7,054 bases of DNA from assembly GCA_021800645.1 (NCBI GenBank), contig JAJYYT010000104.1, positions 1-7,054 on the forward strand. Direction: 5' to 3'. The notes beneath the pieces were generated by a model, which was not told where the DNA came from, searched no databases, and saw only the letters and a program-made list of their open reading frames with translations. Positions 1 to 6,673 of this stretch are shown one piece after another. Position 1 is the first letter of the stretch, and every line of letters begins with the position of its first letter. Source of the DNA: Actinomycetes bacterium (GTDB lineage: Bacteria > Actinomycetota > Acidimicrobiia > Acidimicrobiales > RAAP-2). A program made the translations under genes and the position numbers.

Positions 1-319
1 GCCCGACTCCCATGTTGACCACGATCTTGTCGAGGCGAGGGACCTCCATCACGTTCGCCAGGCCGAGCTCCTCCTTGAGCTTGGCCTGCACCTCCTCGCG
101 GTAGCGGGTCTTGAGCCTCGGCGCCGCGGCGCCCGCGCTCCCCGCGGCGCGCCCGGCAGTCCGCTCGATGCCGGGCGCCGTCCGTCCCCCGGTCTGCCTG
201 GCGCCCTGGGGGGCCGGACGCTGACCGGAACGGGACGCGGCCTTCTTCGCGCCAGCGGCCTTCTTCGCGCCAGCGGCCTTCTTCGCGCCAGCGGCCTTCG
301 CTGACTTCGACGGGCTCAC
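1..319 (-). CDS. rplE: 50S ribosomal protein L5, N-terminal part with basic extension (3' end outside window)
   Basis: L5 binds 5S rRNA in the central protuberance and contacts the P-site tRNA. Only the first 106 codons are in the window. Ordinary L5 begins close to the motif seen here at residues 67-77, [11 protein letters not shown], followed by [20 protein letters not shown] and KIVVNMGVG. The 66 residues before it are an extension rich in Ala, Lys, Arg and Gly: [10 protein letters not shown], then three AAGAKK units (9-26), then a Pro/Gly/Arg/Ala-rich stretch (residues 27-66). The start is GTG, forming GTGA with the rplX stop. The reading frame is intact from this start through the conserved core, and no alternative ATG, GTG or TTG start exists before PRLK, so the extension is probably translated. 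It resembles histone-H1-like or HupB-like Lys/Ala repeats in composition only. Confidence 0.94.
   Translation of the reverse strand, partial: MSPSKSAKAAGAKKAAGAKKAAGAKKAASRSGQRPAPQGARQTGGRTAPGIERTAGRAAGSAGAAAPRLKTRYREEVQAKLKEELGLANVMEVPRLDKIVVNMGVG
241..300 (-). repeat. 18-bp tandem repeat coding the Ala-Lys motif of the L5 extension
   Basis: Three identical 18-bp units, ccttcttcgcgccagcgg on the plus strand, stand at 241-258, 259-276 and 277-294, followed by a partial fourth copy (295-300). They keep the reading frame and encode AAGAKK repeats. The absence of any mismatch between copies suggests recent duplication or frequent slippage. Confidence 0.9.
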
Positions 320-624
320 AGCTCGGCTCCGCACTTGCGACAGACCCGCACCTTGCGTCCCTGCGCGTCGACCTGCATGCCGACCCGCGTGGGCTCCCCG
401 CAGCTGCGGCAGACGATCGACACCGCCGAGACCGGGAGCGGCATGAACTTGTCGATGATGCCGCCCTGGTACGTCTGGGCGGTCGGCTTCGAGTGGCGCT
501 TCGCGACGTTCACCCCCTCGAGCACGACCTTTCCCTCTGACGGCAGCGCGCGCACGACGTCGGCGCGGTGCCCCTTGTACTTCCCGGAGCGCACGACCAC
601 GCGGTCACCCTTGCGGACCCGCAT
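316..624 (-). CDS. rplX: 50S ribosomal protein L24 with C-terminal zinc-ribbon cysteines
   Basis: L24 starts 50S assembly on 23S rRNA and lies near the tunnel exit. The 102-residue product has the KOW motif near the N-terminus ([20 protein letters not shown]), then [19 protein letters not shown] (30-48) and the usual [18 protein letters not shown]. The C-terminal part carries two cysteine pairs, Cys72/Cys75 (CRSC) and Cys95/Cys98 (CRKC), so it is probably the zinc-binding (C+) form of L24, which is common in bacteria. A much longer open frame runs upstream to 1158, but the ATG at 624, with GAGGT six bases before it and a TGATG junction with rplN, is clearly right. Its TGA overlaps the GTG start of rplE in GTGA. 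Confidence 0.98.
   Translation of the reverse strand: MRVRKGDRVVVRSGKYKGHRADVVRALPSEGKVVLEGVNVAKRHSKPTAQTYQGGIIDKFMPLPVSAVSIVCRSCGEPTRVGMQVDAQGRKVRVCRKCGAEL
327..330 (-). promoter_or_regulatory. Ribosome binding site of rplE
   Basis: GGAG lies seven bases before the GTG at 319-317, inside the end of rplX. This supports translation of the unusual L5 N-terminal extension, since no ATG, GTG or TTG occurs in frame between this GTG and the normal L5 start region. Confidence 0.65.
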
Positions 625-992
625 CACAGCACCTCGGGCGCGAGCGAGACGATCCGCATGAACTTCTTGTCGCGCAGCTCCCGTCCGACCGGCCCGAAGA
701 TCCGGGTCCCGCGCGGCTGCTGCTGATCGTTGATGAGCACTGCGGCGTTCTCGTCGAAGCGGATGTAGCTGCCGTCGGGGCGGCGCTTCTCCTTGGCCGT
801 GCGCACGACGACGCACTTCACGACATCTCCTTTCTTCACAGCGGCGCCCGGGATCGCGTCCTTCACGGTGGCGACGAAGACGTCGCCGATGCTCGCGTAC
901 CGCCGACGCGATCCGCCCAGCACGCGGATGCAGAGCACCTCGCGCGCCCCGGAGTTGTCTGCCACCCGGAGGCGGGACTCCTGCTGGATCAT
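624..992 (-). CDS. rplN: 50S ribosomal protein L14
   Basis: L14 forms part of the intersubunit bridge region and the binding surface for the silencing factor RsfS and for L19. The 122-residue product is exactly the usual bacterial length: [20 protein letters not shown] (1-20), [20 protein letters not shown] (24-43), [19 protein letters not shown] (53-71), [16 protein letters not shown] (74-89) and [19 protein letters not shown] (93-111), ending IVSLAPEVL. The frame is open 11 codons further upstream, but the ATG at 992 gives the canonical start, overlaps the rpsQ stop by four bases and has GGAG eight bases upstream. The TGA shares its last base with the rplX ATG. Confidence 0.98.
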   Translation of the reverse strand: MIQQESRLRVADNSGAREVLCIRVLGGSRRRYASIGDVFVATVKDAIPGAAVKKGDVVKCVVVRTAKEKRRPDGSYIRFDENAAVLINDQQQPRGTRIFGPVGRELRDKKFMRIVSLAPEVL

Positions 993-1282
993 CTGGCGCG
1001 CTCCATGATCTCCGCGAGCCGCCACCGCTTGAGCTTGGAGTACGGACGGGTCTCCACCACCCGCACGCGGTCACCCACGCGGGCGGCGTTCTGCGCGTCG
1101 TGGACGTAGAGACGCTTGGTGCGCTGGACCGTCTTGCCGTAGCGGGGGTGGCGGACACGCTCGACCACCGCGACGACGACGGTCCCCTGCATCTTGTCGG
1201 ACACGACGGTGCCCTCCCGGACCTTTCGCCGGTTCAGGCGTTCGCCGTTCCCGGGCGAGGCAGCTACCTGATCCAGCTCCAT
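989..1282 (-). CDS. rpsQ: 30S ribosomal protein S17
   Basis: S17 is a primary 16S rRNA-binding protein of the 30S body with an OB fold. The 97-residue product has the core [20 protein letters not shown] (about 17-36), [20 protein letters not shown] (36-55), [20 protein letters not shown] (56-75) and [16 protein letters not shown] (77-92). About 16 extra residues ([16 protein letters not shown]) precede the usual start at the NRRK motif, slightly longer than common homologues. The GTG one codon upstream (1285) would also be in frame; spacing from GGGAGG favours ATG, which forms TGATG with the rpmC stop. Its TGA overlaps the rplN ATG in ATGA. Confidence 0.96.
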   Translation of the reverse strand: MELDQVAASPGNGERLNRRKVREGTVVSDKMQGTVVVAVVERVRHPRYGKTVQRTKRLYVHDAQNAARVGDRVRVVETRPYSKLKRWRLAEIMERAR

Positions 1283-1530
1283 CACGCCTCCCGCTCCGTC
1301 TCGTCCTCGGCGCCAGCTGTGGCTCCTTCGCCGGTCTCTTCCTCGAGCTCCTGGCTGCGCAGGACCGTGAGGAGCCGGGCGACGTCCTGCTTCACGTGCT
1401 TGATCCGGGCGGTGTTGTCCAGCTGCCCGGTCGCCTTCTGGAAGCGCAGATTGAACAGCTCCTTACGTGACTCGGCGAGCTTGTCCTCGAGCTCGCTGCG
1501 CGCCATGGCCAAGTACTCGGAGGCCGCCAT
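1282..1530 (-). CDS. rpmC: 50S ribosomal protein L29 with acidic tail
   Basis: L29 sits beside L23 at the tunnel exit. The 82 residues are longer than the usual 60-75. The two-helix core is [20 protein letters not shown] (9-28) with [20 protein letters not shown] (29-48) and [13 protein letters not shown] (49-61), where FNLRFQ and the NTARIK.VK pattern are diagnostic. Residues 61-82 form an acidic, Gly/Ala/Thr-containing tail ([18 protein letters not shown]). The ATG at 1530 is chosen because it forms TGATG with the rplP stop and has GGAGGT upstream; Met9 at 1506 is an alternative giving an N-terminus closer to the family norm. Confidence 0.95.
   Translation of the reverse strand: MAASEYLAMARSELEDKLAESRKELFNLRFQKATGQLDNTARIKHVKQDVARLLTVLRSQELEEETGEGATAGAEDETEREA
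1287..1292 (-). promoter_or_regulatory. Ribosome binding site of rpsQ
   Basis: GGGAGG lies four bases before the ATG at 1282 but only one base before the adjacent GTG at 1285. This spacing favours ATG as the rpsQ start. The site is within the last codons of rpmC. Confidence 0.7.
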
Positions 1531-1967
1531 CAGACCTGCACCTCCGCGGCACCGTGGGTACCCGGCCGCACCACGAAGCGCGCCTTCATCGGCAGCTTCT
1601 GGATCGCCCGCTCCATCGCTGCCTGCGCCAGCTCCTGGTCCACGCCGGAGAGCTCGAAGAGGACGCGCCCCGGACGCACCACGGCCACCCAGTGCTCGGG
1701 GTTGCCCTTCCCCGAGCCCATCCGGGTCTCCGCTGGCTTCTGGGTCACCGGCTTGTCGGGGAAGACGCGGATCCAGATCTTCCCACCTCGGCGCACGTGA
1801 CGGGTCATCGCGATCCGGGCGGCCTCGATCTGGCGCGCGGTGAGCCATGCGGGCTCGAGCGCCTGGATCCCGAAGTCGCCGAACGTGACGGTCGTGCCGC
1901 CCTTGGCGGCGCCGTTGAGCCGCCCCCGCTGCTGCTTGCGGTGCTTGACCTTGCGCGGCATGAGCAT
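1530..1967 (-). CDS. rplP: 50S ribosomal protein L16
   Basis: L16 helps position the A-site tRNA and is required late in 50S assembly. The 145-residue product is near the usual 137-140. It starts with the family signature [20 protein letters not shown] and has [20 protein letters not shown] (24-43), [20 protein letters not shown] (59-78) and [20 protein letters not shown] (82-101). Arg82 aligns with the arginine hydroxylated in E. coli L16. The ATG at 1967 lies one base after the rpsC stop with GGGAGG nine bases upstream. The TGA shares one base with the rpmC ATG. Confidence 0.98.
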   Translation of the reverse strand: MLMPRKVKHRKQQRGRLNGAAKGGTTVTFGDFGIQALEPAWLTARQIEAARIAMTRHVRRGGKIWIRVFPDKPVTQKPAETRMGSGKGNPEHWVAVVRPGRVLFELSGVDQELAQAAMERAIQKLPMKARFVVRPGTHGAAEVQV

Positions 1968-1968
1968 C

Positions 1969-3156
1969 TCAGTCCGCCTCCCGTCGGAAATGGGGCGCCT
2001 CGTGGTGCTCGTGACGGCTGCGCCGCTCCATCTCCTCGTCCTCGGCCAGCTGGCGCTCGAGCTCGTCGGGCTCGCTCGGCGGCGCGATCAGATCCGAGAC
2101 TGGCGCCACCTCGGCCTCCGCAGCGGCCAGCGCCGCACCCGAGGGCCTCGTCGCCCCCGAGTCCTGCGGCGTCTCCTCCTGGCTGCCGCCGGTAGCAGGG
2201 GCCTCGAACGCGTGACGGCCGGCACCAGCCGCCGCCTCCTCCTCGGCGGCGAGGGCCTCCTCGGCGGCGAGCTCCGCCTCCTTCGCCGCGAGCGCCTCGC
2301 GCTCGGCGGCGAGCGCCTCCCGCTCGGCGGCGAGGGCCTCCTCCTCGGCGGCGAGCGCCTCCTCCTCGGCGGCGAGCTCCGCAGCGGCCGAGCCCGGCGC
2401 CCCGAGCCCCGCTCGCCGCCGCCCACCGCCCGCGGTGATCAGCCGACGCGGCTTGCCCTGCCCGGACGTCTCGCCAACGGCCATTGCGGCTTCACGGGTG
2501 ATCTTGTCGTCGATCGAGACCTTGTAGGGCAAGATGTCGCCCTTGTAGATCCAGACCTTCACCCCGACCCGCCCAGAGGTGGTCCTCGCCTCGCGGAAGC
2601 CGTAGTCGATGTCGGCTCGCAGCGTGTGCAGGGGTACCCGGCCTTCGCGGTAGGACTCCTTGCGGGCCATCTCGGACCCCCCGAGGCGACCCGAGCACTG
2701 GACGCGCACCCCTTGCGCACCGGCCTTCTGGACGGTCTGGATGGCCCGCTTCATCGCGCGCCGGAAAGCGACCCTGCGGGCGAGCTGGTCGCAGATGCCC
2801 TGCGCGATCAGCGCGGCGTCGAGTTCGGGCTGCTTGATCTCTTGGATGTTGAGCTGGATCCGGTTGCGAAGTCCGGTGATCTCCTCAAGCTTCTTCTTCA
2901 AACGGTCGGCCTCCGCGCCGCGGCGGCCGATCACGATGCCCGGCCGGGCGGTGTGGATGTCCACCCGCAACCGGTCTCGCGTGCGCTCTACCTCGATACG
3001 GCTGACGGCCGCAGCTTCCAGCTGGGACATCAAGTAGTCGCGGATCCTCCAGTCCTCGACCACGAAGTCCCGGTAGTGCCGCTCCTCGAACCAGCGAGAC
3101 TTCCAGTCGGTGGTGACACCCAGCCGGAAGCCGTAGGGGTTGACCTTCTGGCCCAT
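1969..3156 (-). CDS. rpsC: 30S ribosomal protein S3 with long repetitive C-terminal tail
   Basis: S3 lies at the mRNA entry channel of the 30S subunit, where with S4 and S5 it contributes to mRNA helicase activity. The core is standard: [20 protein letters not shown] (1-20), KH type 2 domain with the VIGRRG loop (75-80), and the C-terminal domain with [20 protein letters not shown] (149-168), [16 protein letters not shown] and [10 protein letters not shown] (201-210). Common S3 proteins end between 210 and 280 residues; this one has 395. Residues from about 225 form a tail: a short basic linker ([17 protein letters not shown]), seven Leu-Ala-Ala-Glu-type heptads at 261-308, a Pro/Gly/Ser/Thr-rich stretch, then an acidic segment and a His/Arg-rich end ([15 protein letters not shown]). 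The tail probably projects from the solvent side. The ATG directly follows the rplV TAG; one base separates its TGA from rplP. Confidence 0.96.
   Translation of the reverse strand: MGQKVNPYGFRLGVTTDWKSRWFEERHYRDFVVEDWRIRDYLMSQLEAAAVSRIEVERTRDRLRVDIHTARPGIVIGRRGAEADRLKKKLEEITGLRNRIQLNIQEIKQPELDAALIAQGICDQLARRVAFRRAMKRAIQTVQKAGAQGVRVQCSGRLGGSEMARKESYREGRVPLHTLRADIDYGFREARTTSGRVGVKVWIYKGDILPYKVSIDDKITREAAMAVGETSGQGKPRRLITAGGGRRRAGLGAPGSAAAELAAEEEALAAEEEALAAEREALAAEREALAAKEAELAAEEALAAEEEAAAGAGRHAFEAPATGGSQEETPQDSGATRPSGAALAAAEAEVAPVSDLIAPPSEPDELERQLAEDEEMERRSRHEHHEAPHFRREAD
2233..2376 (-). repeat. Degenerate 21-bp tandem repeat coding heptads in the S3 tail
   Basis: Seven consecutive units encode the pattern LAAEEEA, with leucine at residues 261, 268, 275, 282, 289, 296 and 302 of S3. 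Units two to four differ mainly by Glu to Arg, unit five reads LAAKEAE and unit six is one codon shorter (18 bp). On the plus strand the units look like gcctcctcctcggcggcgag variants. With one Leu per seven residues and Ala elsewhere this predicts a long, charged helix, either a single helix or an alanine-based coiled coil, rather than a classical leucine zipper. It probably arose by tandem duplication. Confidence 0.85.
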
Positions 3157-3819
3157 CTACTCGCCCTTCTCGCTCTCGTCCGTCGGACCCCCGTCGGCCC
3201 CGCCCTCCTCGTCGCCGTCCTCCTCGGCCCGGTCCTCCTCGGGCTCCTCGGGGGCCTCGAGCTCCGCGGGGGCCTCGAGGTTGACCTGGGGCGACTCGGC
3301 GGGGAGGGCAGCCTCCGCCTCGGCCTCGGCCTCCGCGACGTGGCGGCGGCGGGACAGGCGGCCGGCCAGGTCGGCACGGCGGCGGGACTCGGCGACCCGA
3401 CGCTGGCGCAGCGCACCGGCGGCCTGCCGCTGGGCTCGCCGGCGGATCAGGCGCTCCTCGGGCATGCGGCTCACAATGACCGTGATATGGCAGCTCCGCT
3501 TCCGGATCCGCGTCGCCCGCCCTCGCGCCCGAGGCCGCCAGCGCTTCAGGGTGACGCCCTCGTCCGCGTAGCAAGACGACACGTAGAGCTCCTCTGCGTC
3601 CGCTCCGTCGTTGTGGACGGCGTTGGCGACCGCCGAGGCCAGCAGCTTGCCCACGATCTCCGCCGCCTCACGCGGCGTGCCCTGGAGGATCTCGGCCGCC
3701 CGGTCGACGTCTTGCCCACGGATGAGGTTCAGCACGACCCGTGCCTTGGTGGCGGACATGCGGCAGTGCCGAAGGACCGCGCGCGTGCCCGGCCGTTCGT
3801 TGGTCTTGATCCCCGGCAC
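3157..3819 (-). CDS. rplV: 50S ribosomal protein L22 with long C-terminal tail
   Basis: L22 binds 23S rRNA; its beta-hairpin lines the exit tunnel while its globular domain sits on the surface near the tunnel mouth. The core occupies about residues 11-118: TRAVLRHCRMSATKARVVLN, LIRGQDVDRAAEILQ and the hairpin with DEGVTLKRWRPRARGRATRI (86-105), ending CHITVIVS. The family usually stops there at 110-130 residues, but this protein has 220. Residues 119-160 are strongly basic (RLIRRRAQRQ, ESRRRADLAGRLSRRRH); 161-220 are strongly acidic, with AEAEAEAEA at 162-170, EEPEEDRAEEDGDEEGG near 191-207 and ESEKGE at the end. The tail has the GC bias of its neighbours and ends in TAG directly abutting the ATG of rpsC, so it is not an obvious frameshift. 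The start is GTG with a strong GGGGAGG site upstream. Confidence 0.96.
   Translation of the reverse strand: MPGIKTNERPGTRAVLRHCRMSATKARVVLNLIRGQDVDRAAEILQGTPREAAEIVGKLLASAVANAVHNDGADAEELYVSSCYADEGVTLKRWRPRARGRATRIRKRSCHITVIVSRMPEERLIRRRAQRQAAGALRQRRVAESRRRADLAGRLSRRRHVAEAEAEAEAALPAESPQVNLEAPAELEAPEEPEEDRAEEDGDEEGGADGGPTDESEKGE
3310..3336 (-). repeat. Short Ala-Glu dipeptide repeat in the L22 tail
   Basis: Residues 162-170 of L22 read AEAEAEAEA, encoded by hexamer units close to GAGGCC. It marks the switch from the basic to the acidic half of the L22 tail and is a likely place for length variation. Confidence 0.6.
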
Positions 3820-3820
3820 C

Positions 3821-4099
3821 TCAGCGCCTCCCCGCCCGCTCTTGTCCCGCGTGGTAGCGGAAGGTGCGCGTGGGGGCGAACTCGCCGAGCTTGTGCCCGA
3901 CCATCGCCTCGGTCACGTAGACGGGCACGTGCCGGCGGCCGTCGTGCACCGCGATCGTGTGGCCCACCATGTCGGGGATGATCGTGGACCGGCGTGACCA
4001 GGTCTTGATGACCCGTTTCTCGCCGGTCGCGTTCAACGCGTCCACCTTCTTCAGCAGGTGGTCGTCCACAAACGGCCCCTTCTTCAAGCTCCGCGGCAC
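3821..4099 (-). CDS. rpsS: 30S ribosomal protein S19
   Basis: S19 forms a complex with S13 in the 30S head and contacts the A-site tRNA and bridge region. The 92-residue product is of normal length, starts [20 protein letters not shown] and contains [20 protein letters not shown] (32-51), [20 protein letters not shown] and [15 protein letters not shown]. The start is GTG; GGGAGG lies within the 12-base spacer after rplB and is well spaced, so this gene could be loaded with ribosomes independently. One base separates its TGA from the GTG of rplV. Confidence 0.98.
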   Translation of the reverse strand: MPRSLKKGPFVDDHLLKKVDALNATGEKRVIKTWSRRSTIIPDMVGHTIAVHDGRRHVPVYVTEAMVGHKLGEFAPTRTFRYHAGQERAGRR

Positions 4100-4111
4100 C
4101 GCGACCTCCCG

Positions 4112-4948
4112 CTACCGCCTGGCGCCGCGGGTGCGGCGTCGGCGGACGATCAACTTGTCGGACTCCTTGTGGCGCGCACGGGTGCGTCCCTCCGGCTTTC
4201 CCCACGGGGAGACCGGGTGGCGGCCTCCGGACGACTTCCCTTCGCCACCCCCGAGCGGGTGGTCGACCGGGTTCATCGCGACGCCGCGGGTCTGCGGGCG
4301 GATGCCCTTCCAGCGGTTGCGCCCGGCCTTCCCCACCTTCACGAGCTCGGACTCGGCGTTCCCGACGACGCCGAGGGTCGCGCGGCACTCGATCGAGACG
4401 CGGCGCATCTCGGTCGAGGGCAGCCGGATCGTCGCGTAGGCACCTTCCTTGGCGACGAGCTGGACGCTCATGCCCGCGCCCCGTGCCAGCTTGCCGCCAC
4501 CGCCTGGCCGGAGCTCGACGCAGTGGACGACGGAGCCCACCGGGATGTAGCGGAGCGGCAGGGCGTTGCCCGGCCGGATCTCGGCGCCCTGGCCGTTCTG
4601 CAGGACGTCACCGACCTGCACGTTGGCCGGGGCGAGGATGTAGCGCTTCTCCCCGTCGGCGAAGTGGAGAAGCGCCAGGCGCGCGTTGCGGTTGGGGTCG
4701 TACTCGATCGCGGCGACCTTGGCCGGCACGTTGTCCTTGTCGCGGCGAAAGTCGACAATCCGGTATTGGCGCTTGTGGCCGCCGCCGCGGTGGCGTGCAG
4801 TCTTGCGGCCGTAGTTGTTGCGGCCGCCCGAGCCAGGTTTCGACGCGAGCAGCGAGCGCTCAGGGCGGTCTCGCGTGATCTCGGCGAAGTCGGAGACGGT
4901 CTGGAACCGCCGTCCGGCGCTGGTGGGCTTGCGTGAGCGAAGCGGCAT
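4112..4948 (-). CDS. rplB: 50S ribosomal protein L2
   Basis: L2 is one of the most conserved 50S proteins, needed for subunit association, tRNA binding and peptidyl transferase assembly. The 278 residues match the family length. Visible landmarks are [20 protein letters not shown] (43-62), the SH3-like core with [20 protein letters not shown] (80-99), [20 protein letters not shown] (133-152) and the C-terminal [13 protein letters not shown] followed by [20 protein letters not shown]. His230 corresponds to the functionally important His229 of E. coli L2; the next conserved His of the DHPHGGG motif is Leu232. The ATG at 4948 gives the expected N-terminus [17 protein letters not shown]. The Shine-Dalgarno match is weak (TGAGGA overlapping the rplW stop), so coupling to rplW may matter. 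It ends in TAG, 12 bases before rpsS. Confidence 0.98.
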   Translation of the reverse strand: MPLRSRKPTSAGRRFQTVSDFAEITRDRPERSLLASKPGSGGRNNYGRKTARHRGGGHKRQYRIVDFRRDKDNVPAKVAAIEYDPNRNARLALLHFADGEKRYILAPANVQVGDVLQNGQGAEIRPGNALPLRYIPVGSVVHCVELRPGGGGKLARGAGMSVQLVAKEGAYATIRLPSTEMRRVSIECRATLGVVGNAESELVKVGKAGRNRWKGIRPQTRGVAMNPVDHPLGGGEGKSSGGRHPVSPWGKPEGRTRARHKESDKLIVRRRRTRGARR

Positions 4949-4955
4949 GGCGTCC

Positions 4956-5255
4956 TCAGCTCTCGAAGAGGTCGATCTTGTCGCCCGCGTGCAGCGTCAC
5001 GAACGCGCGCTTGGTGTCGGGGCGCCGGCCGGCCTTGTTGGTACGCCGGTTGCGGGACGTCTTGCCTTTTCGGTTGAGGGTGTTCACCTGGTCGACGCGC
5101 ACGTCGAATGCCTGCTCGACCGCGCGCCGGACGTCGATCTTCGTCGCACGCCGGTCGACGACGAAGACGTAGACGTTCCGTTCCATGAGCGCGTAGGACT
5201 TCTCGGAGATCACCGGGCGCCGCAGTACCGACGTGGGCTCCCTCATCGCCTTCAT
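4956..5255 (-). CDS. rplW: 50S ribosomal protein L23
   Basis: L23 lies at the exit of the peptide tunnel and is the docking site for trigger factor and the signal recognition particle. The 99-residue product has normal length and motifs: [20 protein letters not shown] (11-30), the [19 protein letters not shown] helix (34-52), [16 protein letters not shown] (57-72) and a C-terminal strand ending GDKIDLFES. The start at 5255 overlaps the rplD stop in ATGA and has GGAGG seven bases upstream. An in-frame ATG three codons later (5246) is possible but less well spaced. Seven bases separate its stop from rplB. Confidence 0.97.
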   Translation of the reverse strand: MKAMREPTSVLRRPVISEKSYALMERNVYVFVVDRRATKIDVRRAVEQAFDVRVDQVNTLNRKGKTSRNRRTNKAGRRPDTKRAFVTLHAGDKIDLFES

Positions 5256-5971
5256 CGCTCGGCCTCCTCGTCCCAGCCGCCGGGAAGCGTGGCGTCGGAG
5301 AACACGACCCAGTCGTTGCGCAGGACGTCGTAGGCGGAGAGCTCGCCGGCGAGCACCGTCTGGACCTCCGGCAGGTTTGCGAAGGAACGCGCCGCCGTCA
5401 CCTCGTCGTCGCCGAGCACCACCAGCACCCGTCCGCCGACACCGAGCGCCTCGAGCGCCCGGATGGCGTCCTTGGTCCTGGGCTCCCCGAAGCCCCATGC
5501 GTCGACCAGCGCCACCTTCGACGCCGCGGCCCGGTCGGACAGCGCGGAGCGCAGGGCGAGGCGCACCATCTTCTTGGGGGTACGCTGCACATAGCTGCGG
5601 GGCTTGGGTCCGAGCGCGACCCCGCCGCCGGTCCAGATCGGCGAGCGGGTCGACCCCTGGCGGGCTCGGCCGGTGCCCTTCTGGCGCCACGGCTTGGAAC
5701 CGCCGCCGCGCACCTCGGCCCGGGTCTTGGTCGAATGGGTGCCTGCTCGGGAGGCCGCGAGCTGCGCGGTCACGACCTGGTGCAGGACTGCGTGGTTGGG
5801 CTCGATGCCGAAGATCTCGGGGGAGAGCAGGACCTCCCCGAGCGACGTGCCGGCCATGTCCTTGCGCTCGACGGTGCGCGACACCGGCGCGGGCCGGTCC
5901 TTTCGAACCGCGAGCCGGCGCTGGCCTGTCACCGAGGCGGCGGTCCCGGTGGCGAGCGGGCTCTGGCTCAC
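5252..5971 (-). CDS. rplD: 50S ribosomal protein L4, N-terminally extended
   Basis: L4 binds 23S rRNA and sends a long basic loop to the wall of the peptide exit tunnel; in E. coli it also represses its own S10 operon. The 239 residues exceed the usual length of about 205-215. The L4 core starts around residue 35 (ERKDMAGTSLGEVLLSPEIFG), followed by PNHAVLHQVVTAQLAASRAGT and the tunnel loop AEVRGGGSKPWRQKGTGRAR with GSTRSPIWTGGG (85-117), then the globular part. The first 30-odd residues (MSQSPLATGTAASVTGQRRL onward) are an extension not typical of the family. I chose the GTG at 5971 because of the GTGA overlap with rplC and the GGGAG site; the alternative is Met39 at 5857, giving a near-standard length. 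The C-terminus is acidic (WDEEAER). Its TGA overlaps the ATG of rplW. Confidence 0.95.
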   Translation of the reverse strand: MSQSPLATGTAASVTGQRRLAVRKDRPAPVSRTVERKDMAGTSLGEVLLSPEIFGIEPNHAVLHQVVTAQLAASRAGTHSTKTRAEVRGGGSKPWRQKGTGRARQGSTRSPIWTGGGVALGPKPRSYVQRTPKKMVRLALRSALSDRAAASKVALVDAWGFGEPRTKDAIRALEALGVGGRVLVVLGDDEVTAARSFANLPEVQTVLAGELSAYDVLRNDWVVFSDATLPGGWDEEAER

Positions 5972-6630
5972 TGGGAGCTCCCGTTGCGCTGCGGCGGGGT
6001 CTTGACCGAGTCGCGCAGCACCACGACCGCGCCGCGGGGACCGGGGACCGCCCCCTTCACCAGCACGAGCTCACGCTCGGGGTCACTCGAGACGACCTCG
6101 AGATTGAGCGCCGTGACCTGGCGGGCGCCCATCCGTCCCGCCATCCGCGTCCCCTTGAACACCTTGGCGGGCGTGGCGCACGCACCGATCGAGCCCGGGG
6201 CGCGGTGGTGCTTGTGGTTGCCGTGCGCGGCGCCTTGGCCCTTGAAGTTGTGCCGCTTCATCCCTCCGGCAAAGCCCTTTCCCTTGCTCACCGCGATCGC
6301 GTCGACCCGCTCGCCGGCGCTCCACAGCTCGGCAGTCAGCTCTTGGCCGACTTCGAAGGAGGCGGCGTCCTCCAGACGCAGCTCGAGGAGACGCCGACCC
6401 GGGTCTACGCCGGCGCGCTCGTAGTGGCCGCGCTCGGCCTTGGTCAGCGTCGACGCCCGGCGGAAGCCCCAGGTCACCTGGAGGGCCGCGTAGCCTTCAC
6501 GCTCGGGCGTCTTGACCTGGACGATGCGTACGGGCGCGACGCGCAGGACCGTCACCGGTACGGCGCGGTTCTGCTCGTCCCATACCTGGGTCATGCCGAC
6601 CTTCTCGCCGACGATCGCCTTCGTTGCCAC
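5968..6630 (-). CDS. rplC: 50S ribosomal protein L3
   Basis: L3 is a primary 23S rRNA-binding protein whose long loop reaches toward the peptidyl transferase centre; it is needed early in 50S assembly. The 220-residue product is of normal length. It opens with ATKAIVGEKVGMTQVWDE and carries the central extension KGKGFAGGMKRHNFKGQG (about 116-133), the HRAPGSIGACATPAKVFKG segment (142-160) and RMAGRMGARQVT (162-173). The position of the Gln methylated by PrmB in E. coli L3 appears to be Ala150 here. The start is GTG with GAGGAG four bases upstream; an open frame continues 60 codons further upstream without L3-like sequence. The TGA stop overlaps the GTG start of rplD in GTGA, so translational coupling is expected. 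Confidence 0.97.
   Translation of the reverse strand: MATKAIVGEKVGMTQVWDEQNRAVPVTVLRVAPVRIVQVKTPEREGYAALQVTWGFRRASTLTKAERGHYERAGVDPGRRLLELRLEDAASFEVGQELTAELWSAGERVDAIAVSKGKGFAGGMKRHNFKGQGAAHGNHKHHRAPGSIGACATPAKVFKGTRMAGRMGARQVTALNLEVVSSDPERELVLVKGAVPGPRGAVVVLRDSVKTPPQRNGSSQ
5978..5982 (-). promoter_or_regulatory. Ribosome binding site of rplD
   Basis: GGGAG lies six bases before the GTG at 5971, inside the end of rplC. It supports the long form of L4 over the internal ATG at 5857, which has only a poorly spaced AAGGA. The site is half of a perfect 10-bp palindrome, GGGAGCTCCC, at 5973-5982. Confidence 0.7.
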
Positions 6631-6634
6631 GTCT

Positions 6635-6640
6635 CTCCTC
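6635..6640 (-). promoter_or_regulatory. Ribosome binding site of rplC
   Basis: GAGGAG on the minus strand ends four bases before the GTG at 6630-6628. It decides the L3 start in favour of this GTG over the open frame upstream, because the protein then begins VATKAIVGEKVGMTQ, matching the usual L3 N-terminus. Confidence 0.8.
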
Positions 6641-6673
6641 GCACTCGGCGCTCGCCGCCAATGCGCATGCCAA

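Noticed and set aside
241..300. CRISPR-like array or intergenic repeat
   Set aside because: The units are contiguous 18-mers without spacers and lie in frame inside rplE, encoding AAGAKK repeats.
3157..3465. Frameshift or lost stop explaining the L22 tail
   Set aside because: The tail keeps codon bias, has ordered basic and acidic halves and ends exactly against the rpsC start, which fits a real C-terminus better than accidental read-through. Not fully excluded without relatives.
1840..3981. A 713-codon open frame on the plus strand, antisense to rplP, rpsC, rplV and rpsS
   Set aside because: It lies opposite four unmistakable ribosomal genes, its product is low-complexity Leu/Arg/Gly-rich and matches no family I know. 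Strong GC bias at third positions removes stops from this antisense frame.
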